This document shows positions 1-5,776 of a stretch of DNA of 7,385 bases, piece by piece (the first letter of the stretch is position 1; each line of letters opens with the position of its first letter). The notes under the pieces were generated by a model, which was not told the DNA's origin, made no database searches, and worked only from the letters and a program-made list of their open reading frames with translations. The translations under genes were made by a program, and so were the position numbers. Origin of the DNA: DATARH01 sp036278835 (GTDB lineage: Bacteria; Pseudomonadota; Alphaproteobacteria; ATCC43930; CGMCC-115725); the NCBI GenBank assembly GCA_036278835.1, contig DASUKH010000215.1:1-7385 (forward strand), given 5' to 3'.

Positions 1-1791
1 CTCCTCGGGGATGCGGTGCAGCGGCAGAATCTTCGAGAAATGCACGATCGCGCCGGTCAGGCCGCGGTCGAGCGCGTGCTGAAGGAAGACCGAGTTCAGC
101 ACCTGCCGGGCCGGCGGGTTGAGGCCGAACGAGATGTTCGAGAGGCCGAGGATGATCTGGCACTCGGGCATTTTTTCACGAATGGCGGCGATGGCATCGA
201 GCGTATTGAGGCCGAGCCGGCGGTCATCCGCGTTGCCGGTGCAGATCGTGAAGGTCAGCGGGTCGAACAGCAGGTCTGAGGGCGGCAGGCCGTGCCTGTT
301 GCAGGCGAAATCGTGGAGACGCTCGGCGATCCGCAGCTTGCCGTCCGCGTCCTTGGCCATGCCCTGTTCGTCGATCGTCAGCGCGATGACCGCAGTGCCG
401 AAGCGTTTGGCGAGGCGGAGGCGCTTGTCGGCCGCCTCCTCGCCGTCCTCGAAATTGATCGAGTTGATGATCGGCTTGCCGCCGTAAAGCTTGAGCGCAG
501 CGTCGAGCACCGGGTATTCGGTCGAGTCGATAACGAGGGGCGCATTGACCGCGCCGCGCATCCGGCCGACGACCTCGCACATCTCGGCGACCTCGTCGCG
601 CCCGACAAAGGCGGTGCAGACATCGAGCGTGTGCGAGCCTTCCTTGACCTGCTCGCGCCCCATCTCGACGCAGCCGTCCCAGTCGCCCGCCTCCTGAAGG
701 CGGCGAAAGGCGCGCGAGCCGTTGGCGTTGCAGCGCTCGCCGATCGACAGATACGCGTTCTCCTGGCGCAACGGCACCTGGCCGTAGAGCGAGGCGACCG
801 ACGGGACCCAGACCGGCGCGCGCTTTTTCGGCAAGGGACGCGGCCGCCCATTTTTTTCTTTGGCGCGGCCGATGCGGCGCAGCATCTCGTTGAGCGCGGC
901 GATATGCGCCGCCTCGGTGCCGCAGCAGCCGCCGATGATGTTGACCCCGTCCTCGAGCACAAAGCGTTCGAGCCATTGCGCCAGCTCGCGCGGGGTCAGC
1001 GGGTACTGAGTGCGGCCGTCGATCAGTTCGGGCAACCCGGCATTGGGCTGCACCGAGATATGGCCCGGCCAGTTGTCGCCGAGCCACTTGACGTGTTCTG
1101 CCATCTCGCGCGGGCCGGTGGCGCAGTTGAGGCCGAGAACCGGCACGTCGAGCGCATGGATCACCGTCGCCGCTGCCGCGATATCGGCGCCGACCAGCAA
1201 GGTGCCGGTGGTTTCGACCGTCACCTGCACGATGATCGGGATGTCGCGTCCGGCCTCTTCCCGCGCCCGCTTGGCGCCGTTAACCGCCGCCTTGACCTGC
1301 AGCGGGTCCTGGCAGGTCTCGATCAGGATCGCATCGACCTCGCCGGCGACGAGGCCGGCGCATTGCACGGCAAGCGCGTCTTCGAGGTCCTGATACGGGA
1401 CATGGCCGAGCGAGGGCAGGCGGGTGCCCGGCCCGACCGAGCCGAAAACGAACCGCGTCCGGCCGTCTCCGGCAAATTCGGCGACCGCCTCGCGCGCCAA
1501 TTCGGCGGCGCGGCGGTTGAGCGCGAACGCCTTGTCGGCGATGCCGAACTCGCCCAAGGTGATCGGCGAACCGCCAAAGCTGTTGGTCTGCACCGCGTCC
1601 GCCCCGGCGCGCAGATAGGCCGCGTGCACCTCGCGCACGAAATCGGGCCGGCCCTCATTGAGGATCTCGGTGCAGTTCTCGTGCCCGCAGAAATCGTGCT
1701 CGATGTCGAAATTGCGCGCCTGCGCCTGCGTCCCCATCGCGCCGTCGCACAGGAGGACGCGATCGGCGAGGTAGTCGAGGAGGTGGGTCAT
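1..1791 (-). CDS. metH: Cobalamin-dependent methionine synthase, N-terminal 597 residues (3' end outside window)
   Basis: Transfers a methyl group from 5-methyltetrahydrofolate via cobalamin to homocysteine, giving methionine; cytoplasmic. The reading frame is open from ATG at 1791 to base 1 and leaves the window. Residues about 5-305 are the homocysteine S-methyltransferase domain: DGAMGT at 16-21, and the zinc-ligand cysteines as GLNCATGP (C223) and GGCCGT (C289, C290). After a basic, Pro-rich linker (about 308-328) comes the pterin (methyl-THF) domain: SIGERCNANGS (349-359), INSINFEDGEE (442-452), LTIDEQGMA (471-479), DPLTFTICTGN (510-520), LGLSNISFGLNP (548-559). The B12-binding and reactivation domains would lie beyond the left edge. 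An in-frame TGA at 1812-1810, with no other ATG between, fixes the start; the ribosome site is weak (AGG abuts the ATG). It lies 195 bp downstream of metF on the same strand, so co-expression is likely. The pterin motifs resemble the mycobacterial type more than the E. coli one. Confidence 0.95.
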   Translation of the reverse strand, partial: MTHLLDYLADRVLLCDGAMGTQAQARNFDIEHDFCGHENCTEILNEGRPDFVREVHAAYLRAGADAVQTNSFGGSPITLGEFGIADKAFALNRRAAELAREAVAEFAGDGRTRFVFGSVGPGTRLPSLGHVPYQDLEDALAVQCAGLVAGEVDAILIETCQDPLQVKAAVNGAKRAREEAGRDIPIIVQVTVETTGTLLVGADIAAAATVIHALDVPVLGLNCATGPREMAEHVKWLGDNWPGHISVQPNAGLPELIDGRTQYPLTPRELAQWLERFVLEDGVNIIGGCCGTEAAHIAALNEMLRRIGRAKEKNGRPRPLPKKRAPVWVPSVASLYGQVPLRQENAYLSIGERCNANGSRAFRRLQEAGDWDGCVEMGREQVKEGSHTLDVCTAFVGRDEVAEMCEVVGRMRGAVNAPLVIDSTEYPVLDAALKLYGGKPIINSINFEDGEEAADKRLRLAKRFGTAVIALTIDEQGMAKDADGKLRIAERLHDFACNRHGLPPSDLLFDPLTFTICTGNADDRRLGLNTLDAIAAIREKMPECQIILGLSNISFGLNPPARQVLNSVFLQHALDRGLTGAIVHFSKILPLHRIPEE

Positions 1792-1825
1792 CCTGCGTTC
1801 ATCTTGCTTTCAACGAATCTCCTAC

Positions 1826-1953
1826 TCCTCCCCTGCGCAGCGGGGGAGGGGGACCATGCGACGCATGGTGGAGGGGGCACGCCGGCTCCGCTTATGCAGC
1901 GGCGCCCCCTCCGTCGCGCTGCGCGCGCCACCTCCGCCGCTAGCGGGGGAGGA
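1826..1953. repeat. 128-bp composite palindromic intergenic repeat between metF and metH
   Basis: Fills most of the 195-bp gap 1792-1986. The ends are inverted copies: TCCTCCCC (1826-1833) and GGGGAGGA (1946-1953). An inner perfect 9-bp pair, GGAGGGGGC (1870-1878) with GCCCCCTCC (1904-1912), is continued inward by GCCG/CGGC. The left arm carries ACCATGCG-A-CGCATGGT (1853-1869), an 8-bp stem. The right arm carries CCTCC...GCTAGC...GGAGG (1931-1952). The whole can fold as a multi-branched cruciform. It resembles the CTCCTCCCC...GGGGGAGGA repeats common between genes in many alphaproteobacteria; that is recalled, not searched. No open frame here is credible. It may act as an mRNA processing, stability or attenuation element between metF and metH, but no run of Ts follows that would make it a classical terminator. 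Confidence 0.8.
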
Positions 1954-1986
1954 ACCGAGGGGGTACGGAAGCCGCTCATCACCAGC

Positions 1987-2931
1987 CTAAGCCGTAGCGA
2001 CGGCCGGTTTCGGGGCGCGTACCCCGAGCAGATGGCAGATCGCGACCAGCAGGTCGGCGCGGTTCAGCGTGTAGAAGTGGAATTCGCTGACCCCGTTGGC
2101 CTGCAGCCGGCGGCACTGCTCGGCGGCGACCGAGGCGGCGACGAGGCGGCGAGTATCGGGGTCATCGTCGAGCCCGTCGAAATGGGCGCCCATCCAGGCC
2201 GGGATCGAGGCGCCGCAGGAAGCCGCCATGCGCTTCAGTTGGGCGAAATTCGTGACCGGCAGGATGCCGGGGACGAGCGGCACGCCGATGCCGGCGGCGC
2301 GCGCCCGGTCGCGGAAGCGCAGAAATACGTCGGCATCAAAAAAGAACTGGGTGATCGCGCGGCTGGCGCCGGCGTCGAGCTTCTGCTTCAGATTGTCGAG
2401 GTCGTGGCCGGGGCTGCGGGCGCCGGGGTGGGTCTCGGGATAGGCGGCGACGCTGATCTCGAAATCGGCGACCCGCTTCAGCCCGGCCACGAGGTCGGCC
2501 GCGTAGGGATAGCCGCCCGGGTGCGGCGCGTAGCCGCCCCCGATACCGCCCTGCGGATCGCCGCGCAGCGCGACGATATGGCGGATCCCGGCCTCCCAAT
2601 ACTGATGCGCAACGGCGTCGATCTCGTCGCTTGTCGCCGCGACGCAGGTCAGGTGCGCGGCCGGTTCGAGCGCGGTTTCCTGGCGAATGCGCCGCACCGT
2701 CGCGTGGGTGCGCTCGCGGGTCGAGCCGCCGGCGCCGTAAGTAACGGAGACGAAGCGCGGCCGCAGCGGCTCGAGCCGCTTGATGGCGGCCCACAGCCGC
2801 TCCTCCATCTCCGCCGTTTTCGGCGGGAAGAACTCGAAGGAAATGCGCGGCGGCCCGGCGTCGAAATCGCTGACCGGGTCGGCGGCAAGGAGGCCGCGCG
2901 GCGCGACGGAGACGGGCGCTTGCTCGCTCAT
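1987..2931 (-). CDS. metF: 5,10-methylenetetrahydrofolate reductase
   Basis: FAD-dependent reduction of 5,10-methylene-THF to 5-methyl-THF, the methyl donor for MetH encoded downstream. 314 residues, a little longer at the N-terminus than the roughly 295-residue enterobacterial enzyme and covering the whole TIM barrel. Family motifs in order: SFEFFPPK (31-38, E33 matching the catalytic Glu of E. coli MetF), VTYGAGGSTRE (63-73), HLTC (93-96), ALRGD (121-125, the flavin-contacting Asp), VAAYPE (161-166), LKQKLDAGA (181-189), ITQFFFD (193-199), PGILP (221-225), FHFYTLNR (284-291). I chose the ATG at 2931 because it shares ATGA with the stop of the upstream regulator, has GAGG about 10 bases ahead, and puts FEFFPPK at the usual distance. 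An in-frame ATG at 3099 exists, but its 56 extra residues are Arg/Ala/Gly-rich and lie wholly inside the regulator gene. Translational coupling to the regulator is likely. Confidence 0.96.
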   Translation of the reverse strand: MSEQAPVSVAPRGLLAADPVSDFDAGPPRISFEFFPPKTAEMEERLWAAIKRLEPLRPRFVSVTYGAGGSTRERTHATVRRIRQETALEPAAHLTCVAATSDEIDAVAHQYWEAGIRHIVALRGDPQGGIGGGYAPHPGGYPYAADLVAGLKRVADFEISVAAYPETHPGARSPGHDLDNLKQKLDAGASRAITQFFFDADVFLRFRDRARAAGIGVPLVPGILPVTNFAQLKRMAASCGASIPAWMGAHFDGLDDDPDTRRLVAASVAAEQCRRLQANGVSEFHFYTLNRADLLVAICHLLGVRAPKPAVATA

Positions 2932-3962
2932 GGCTGCAATACCTCTTCGAGCGGCGGGAGGGCGGAGGCCGCCGGCGGCCGCGACGGGTCGGGCACCGCC
3001 GCCTCGGCAGGGCGCCGCGCCGTCCAGATCACCACGGTGAGCGGATCGCCCGGCAGCCGGCGCGGCATCGCCGGATCGAGGCCGGCGGCGCGGCTCCACG
3101 CCGCGACGTCGCCATCGGCAAAGCCGAGCCGCCGGTGGGCGTGCTCGTCGCGAAGATATTCGAGCGCATGCGGCGCGAAATCGACGACGACCAAGGTGCC
3201 GCCGGGGCGCAGCACCCGCGCGGCCTCAGCCAGCGCCGCGGCCGGCCGGTCGGCGTAATGCAACACCTGGTGAATGATCGCGGCGTCGAACGAGGCGTCG
3301 GGCATTGCCAGCTGGTACATGTCACCGCGCCGCACCGGGGCGTTGGCCAGCCCGGCGCGCTCGAGGTTGACGCGGGCCACGGCCAGCATCTCGCGCGACT
3401 GGTCGATGCCGAGCGCCTGCCCGGCCAGCGGTGCCAGGATTTCAAGCATGCGCCCGGTGCCGGTTCCGATATCGATCAGGTCGCGCGGCGCCAGCGCGCC
3501 GACGATCTCGGTCAACGCCGCCTCGACTTCGCGTTCATCGACGTGCAGCGAGCGGATGCGGTGCCAATGCGCGGCGTTGTCGCGGAAATAGGCGGCGGCG
3601 AGCTCGGCGCGCTGGCGCTTGATCGCCGCGAGGCGCTGCAAATCGAGCGCGATCGTTTCGTCCGATTCGCCGCAGACGGCGACGAGGTGGGCCGACAGCG
3701 CACCGGCCGGCCCATCCGCGCTCTGGCGGTAGAACACCCAACTGCCCTCGCGAAAGCGATCGAGCAGACCGGCATCGCATAACAGCTTCAGGTGACGCGA
3801 GACGCGCGGCTGGCTCTGTCCGAGGATCTGCGCCAGTTCGCTGACCGTCAGTTCGCCGCGGGCGCACAAGACCATGAGCCGCAACCGGGTCGGCTCCGCG
3901 ACGGCGCGCAAGGCGCCGAGCAGCCCCTCCATCGATACGCCGACCGCCGGTTCGCTCGCCAT
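2928..3962 (-). CDS. sahR: SahR-like regulator: ArsR-type HTH fused to a methyltransferase-like (SAH-binding) domain
   Basis: 344 residues in two parts. Residues about 11-85 are an ArsR-type winged helix: AEPTRLRLM (22-30), recognition region SELAQILGQSQPRVSRHLKL (41-60), wing FREGSWVFYRQ (70-80). The ArsR metal site ELCVCDL reads ELTVSEL (37-43), so it is not a classical metal sensor. Residues about 120-315 are a class I methyltransferase fold: motif I DLIDIGTGTG (161-170), acidic residue D187 after beta-2 (GIDQS), GDM (213-215), LRPGG (251-255), VVVDF (258-262). The Pro/Ala-rich tail (317-344) overlaps metF. Published SahR proteins have this architecture and repress SAM-cycle genes (ahcY, metH/metE, metF, metK), letting go when SAH binds the methyltransferase-like domain. 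The metF/metH context and the palindrome upstream fit that role; SAH sensing here is inference. Start: ATG at 3962, with M11 (3932) an alternative; neither has a strong Shine-Dalgarno. A plain methyltransferase-regulator fusion is the other possibility. Confidence 0.88.
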   Translation of the reverse strand: MASEPAVGVSMEGLLGALRAVAEPTRLRLMVLCARGELTVSELAQILGQSQPRVSRHLKLLCDAGLLDRFREGSWVFYRQSADGPAGALSAHLVAVCGESDETIALDLQRLAAIKRQRAELAAAYFRDNAAHWHRIRSLHVDEREVEAALTEIVGALAPRDLIDIGTGTGRMLEILAPLAGQALGIDQSREMLAVARVNLERAGLANAPVRRGDMYQLAMPDASFDAAIIHQVLHYADRPAAALAEAARVLRPGGTLVVVDFAPHALEYLRDEHAHRRLGFADGDVAAWSRAAGLDPAMPRRLPGDPLTVVIWTARRPAEAAVPDPSRPPAASALPPLEEVLQP

Positions 3963-3968
3963 AACTCA

Positions 3969-3997
3969 AACATATAAAGATATCTTTATATCGTCAA
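3969..3997 (-). promoter_or_regulatory. Probable sigma-70 promoter of the sahR-metF(-metH) operon
   Basis: Read on the minus strand: -35 TTGACG (3997-3992), exactly 17 bases, then -10 TATGTT (3974-3969; four of six matches to TATAAT). The expected start of transcription, seven bases past the -10 box, falls on the A of the ATG at 3962. That implies a leaderless mRNA, unless translation starts at M11. The spacer is almost entirely the 20-bp palindrome, so a bound repressor would block RNA polymerase. Confidence 0.6.
3972..3991. promoter_or_regulatory. Perfect 20-bp palindromic operator, probably the SahR binding site
   Basis: ATATAAAGATATCTTTATAT equals its own reverse complement over all 20 bases; the next bases outward (C and C) break the symmetry. 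It is purely AT apart from one G and one C, in a window that is otherwise strongly GC-rich. It ends nine bases before the regulator's ATG and overlaps the -10 box by three bases. ArsR-family dimers bind such symmetric AT-rich sites. I recall proteobacterial SahR sites as AT-rich palindromes of this general kind but cannot check the exact consensus. I saw no second copy in the window, including ahead of metH. Confidence 0.8.
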
Positions 3998-4057
3998 CCG
4001 ACTCGCAGCGGTGCCGTTCGCATGGAGCGAGGGCCGGGTCGACGGAGCCGCTTTCTT

Positions 4058-4148
4058 CGTCATGGCCGGGATCGTCCGGGCCATCCACGCGAGCCGCCAT
4101 AAGCCTTTCCATTCCGCGTGGATGCCCGGCACAAGGCCGGGCATGACG
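4058..4148. repeat. 91-bp intergenic inverted repeat with self-folding 34-bp arms
   Basis: The left arm 4058-4091 starts CGTCATGGCC and ends CATCCACGCG. The right arm 4115-4148 is its inverted copy (27 of 34 bases match), with a 23-base centre. Each arm also folds alone: left ATGGCC/GGCCAT, right a perfect 9-bp stem ATGCCCGGC (4122-4130) / GCCGGGCAT (4136-4144) with loop ACAAG. This matches the general look of repeats I have seen often between genes in alphaproteobacteria (recalled, not searched). No transposase or open frame is present, so it is a non-autonomous or REP-like element. It sits between the divergent sahR and mlaA promoters. Confidence 0.82.
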
Positions 4149-4187
4149 GTATGGGGTCCTCGAACCTGACCGGGTCGTTCGCATGTC

Positions 4188-4216
4188 ACGCGATCGGGCA
4201 TTCGGCCGGATCGCGT
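4188..4216. repeat. Inverted repeat ACGCGATC / GATCGCGT upstream of mlaA
   Basis: Perfect 8-bp arms at 4188-4195 and 4209-4216 around a 13-base centre, with imperfect pairing continuing outward. It ends 15 bases before the putative mlaA -35 box, so it could be an operator for mlaA or a DNA hairpin without function. The sequence does not decide. Confidence 0.4.
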
Positions 4217-4231
4217 CATACGATGGACCGC

Positions 4232-4261
4232 TTGCCGAGATTACGCGTTTTTCGTCATTAT
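4232..4261 (+). promoter_or_regulatory. Possible promoter for mlaA-mlaC
   Basis: TTGCCG (4232-4237), 18 bases, CATTAT (4256-4261; four of six matches to TATAAT). The -35 keeps the TTG that matters most in alphaproteobacteria. It is the best candidate I could find in the region, but weak; it would give a leader of about 44 bases before the ATG at 4312. Confidence 0.35.
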
Positions 4262-4266
4262 CGCGG

Positions 4267-4293
4267 GGCGCCATCGCCTGGCAGGCGCCTTTT
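4267..4293 (+). other. Hairpin followed by TTTT in the mlaA leader
   Basis: GGCGCC (4267-4272) pairs with GGCGCC (4284-4289), followed at once by TTTT (4290-4293). A competing hairpin, CGCCT-GGC-AGGCG (4275-4287), shares the 3' arm. The layout resembles a short attenuator, but only four Ts follow and no leader peptide or antitermination partner is obvious. It may simply shape the 5' leader 18 bases before the start codon. Confidence 0.3.
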
Positions 4294-4298
4294 CCATA

Positions 4299-4304
4299 GC
4301 GAGG
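4299..4304 (+). promoter_or_regulatory. Ribosome binding site that fixes the mlaA start
   Basis: GCGAGG ends seven bases before the ATG at 4312, a good spacing. The in-frame TTG at 4306 is one base after it and so too close to serve as the start; the ATG is preferred. Confidence 0.65.
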
Positions 4305-4311
4305 CTTGTCG

Positions 4312-5139
4312 ATGCGTCTCGGTCAATTGATGCTGCTCCTGCCCGGACTGCTCGTGATGGGCCTCACGGTCTCCGGCTGCGCCGCTCCCGCCGCCACCCG
4401 GACCGCCGCGGTGGAAAATTTCAACGATCCGTTCGAGAACACCAACCGGGCGATCTTCCGCTTTAACGAGCGGGTCGATCACGCGGTGCTGATCCCGGCC
4501 GCCAAGGCCTACAAGGTGCTGCCGGACCCGGTCCGCGACTCGATCCACAATGTCGTGCAGAACCTCAACGAACCCGTCATCTTCATGAATGACGTGCTGC
4601 AGGGCGAGGGCCGGCTGGCATCCGACTCCTTGGGGCGGTTCCTCGTCAACTCGACTGTCGGCCTCGGCGGGCTGTTCGACGTCGCCACTCCGGCCGGCGT
4701 GCCCTTTCACTCGAACGATCTCGGGATAACGCTCGCGGTGTGGGGCTTCCAGGAAGGACCGTACCTCGTTATTCCAGTGCTGGGCCCCTCCAATCCGCGC
4801 GATCTCGCGGGGCAGGTCGGCGACAGCTTTGCCGATCCGGGCGATTACGTCGCCGGCCAGTACCACCGGATGTGGGCCTCCGTCGCGCGCTCGGTGGTGT
4901 CCGGCATTGATGTACGGTCGCGCAACCTGTCGGCGCTGGCCGACATCGAACGCACCTCGCTTGACTATTATGCGACGATACGCTCGCTTTACCGGCAACG
5001 GCGGGAGGCGCTTATCCGGCACGAGAGGCCGAACCTGCCGAACCCGACGACCTTGCAGGCGGGCGATCCCGATAGGGAGCCTGCGATCTCGTTCTCGATA
5101 GCCACCGTTCCCCAGTTCAATGAGGCCGCCGCGAAATGA
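4312..5139 (+). CDS. mlaA: MlaA/VacJ outer-membrane lipoprotein
   Basis: 275 residues. MlaA sits in the inner leaflet of the outer membrane and removes misplaced phospholipids from the outer leaflet, passing them to MlaC. A lipoprotein signal (hydrophobic 6-20) ends in lipobox VSGC, with lipidated C23; Ala at +2 fits outer-membrane sorting. The core starts with the family hallmark DPFENTNRAIFRFNERVD (39-56), followed by RFLVNSTVGLGGLFDVA (109-125), DLGITLAVWGFQEGPYLVIP (136-155) and LGPSNPRD (157-164). The rather polar C-terminal tail (about 245-275) is usual and variable. The gene overlaps mlaC by ATGA, so the two are probably translationally coupled. The inner-membrane ABC genes (mlaFEDB) are not beside it; in alphaproteobacteria they are often elsewhere (recalled). 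Identity is secure; transport direction is taken from the E. coli system. Confidence 0.95.
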   Translation: MRLGQLMLLLPGLLVMGLTVSGCAAPAATRTAAVENFNDPFENTNRAIFRFNERVDHAVLIPAAKAYKVLPDPVRDSIHNVVQNLNEPVIFMNDVLQGEGRLASDSLGRFLVNSTVGLGGLFDVATPAGVPFHSNDLGITLAVWGFQEGPYLVIPVLGPSNPRDLAGQVGDSFADPGDYVAGQYHRMWASVARSVVSGIDVRSRNLSALADIERTSLDYYATIRSLYRQRREALIRHERPNLPNPTTLQAGDPDREPAISFSIATVPQFNEAAAK

Positions 5140-5726
5140 TCCGACGTTCCTCCGCGATCGGCGCGCTGCTGTTGGTTTTGTGTTTTGCTGCACCTCAGCA
5201 TGCGGCGGCGCAGGACGCGCGCGCCTTTGTCGCCACCCTCGGCCGCCAGGCTATCGAGGTGCTCGGTCCGAACGTCTCCGAGTCGCAGAGAGTCGCCCGC
5301 TTCCGCCAACTGTTCCGCGCCGATTTCGACGTGCCCGGCATCGGCCGCTTCGTGCTCGGCCGCTATTGGCGGGTCGCCACGCCCGAGCAGCGCCAGGAAT
5401 TCCTGCGCCTGTTTCAGGAATACGTGGTGCGCGCCTACGCGGTACGGCTGGGCGCTTACGGCGGCGAGCCGTTCCGGGTGACCGGCGCGCGCCCGGCCGG
5501 CGAGGAAACCGTCGTCAGCAGCCAGATCGACCGCCCGAACGGGGCACCGATCGGCGTCGATTGGTACCTGATCGAAGACGGCGGTCAGTACAAGATCAGC
5601 GACGTCTATATCGGCGGGATCAGCATGAAGGTGACCCAGCGCGACGAGTTCGCCTCGGTCATCCAGCGTAATGGCGGCATCCCCGGTCTGCTCGCCGAAT
5701 TGCGCCAGAAACTGGCCCGGAGCTGA
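5136..5726 (+). CDS. mlaC: MlaC periplasmic phospholipid-binding protein
   Basis: 196 residues, the size usual for this family (Tol_Tol_Ttg2/MlaC). MlaC carries phospholipid across the periplasm between MlaA at the outer membrane and the MlaFEDB ABC transporter at the inner membrane. A Sec signal peptide is plain: basic start MIRRSS, hydrophobic 7-19, likely cleavage after HAAA (A25). C16 is preceded by Leu, so this is not a lipobox. The mature part has the typical RVARFRQLFRADFDVPGIGR (49-68), followed by FVLGRYW, then TPEQRQEFLRLFQEYVVRAYAVRL and the strand-rich second half (VDWYLIEDGGQYKISDVYIGGISM) that forms the lipid pocket. The start ATG overlaps the mlaA stop. The N-terminal ATGA overlap and shared role point to one operon. 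Confidence 0.93.
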   Translation: MIRRSSAIGALLLVLCFAAPQHAAAQDARAFVATLGRQAIEVLGPNVSESQRVARFRQLFRADFDVPGIGRFVLGRYWRVATPEQRQEFLRLFQEYVVRAYAVRLGAYGGEPFRVTGARPAGEETVVSSQIDRPNGAPIGVDWYLIEDGGQYKISDVYIGGISMKVTQRDEFASVIQRNGGIPGLLAELRQKLARS

Positions 5727-5776
5727 CCCTTGTCGGGCTGACGCCAGCCGCCCGATCCGCAATCCCGGGAGCACCC

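Noticed and set aside
224..1087. 287-codon open frame on the minus strand inside metH
   Set aside because: It is a frame-shifted shadow of metH, rich in Arg and Ala without domain signals; the true frame is open to base 1 and carries all MetH motifs.
1788..1982. 64-codon open frame on the minus strand in the metF-metH gap
   Set aside because: It is made almost entirely of the palindromic repeat (Pro/Arg/Ala-rich) and has no ribosome site. Its stop overlaps the metH ATG, but that is the only coding hint.
1792..1986. SAM or cobalamin riboswitch before metH
   Set aside because: The gap is mostly the palindromic repeat; I see no SAM-II-type pseudoknot pattern and no cobalamin B12-box-like segment.
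2931..3099. N-terminal extension of metF from an ATG at 3099
   Set aside because: The 56 added residues are low-complexity and wholly overlap the regulator gene; the ATGA overlap start at 2931 fits MetF length and has a ribosome site.
292..3258. 988-codon open frame on the plus strand, antisense to metH, metF and the regulator
   Set aside because: It lies opposite three securely identified genes. Its product is a monotonous Arg/Ala/Gly/Asp/Glu-rich string with no motif, as expected from the mirror frame of GC-rich genes, and it also reads through the intergenic repeat at 1826-1953.
4015..4185. 10-bp direct repeat CGTTCGCATG at 4015-4024 and 4176-4185 on either side of the 91-bp inverted repeat
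   Set aside because: The copies are 28-34 bases or more away from the repeat ends rather than abutting them, so they are not a target-site duplication. A chance 10-mer match in 320 bases is not rare enough to support a claim.
4258..5193. 311-codon open frame on the minus strand over mlaA
   Set aside because: It is antisense to mlaA, which has a clear lipobox and family motifs; the product looks like composition noise.
5733..5755. Bulged hairpin (TCGG-GCTG / CAGC with CCGA) between mlaC and the Ldh_2 gene
   Set aside because: It is short, needs a three-base bulge and is not followed by Ts; such pairing is common by chance at this GC content. It is too weak to call a terminator.
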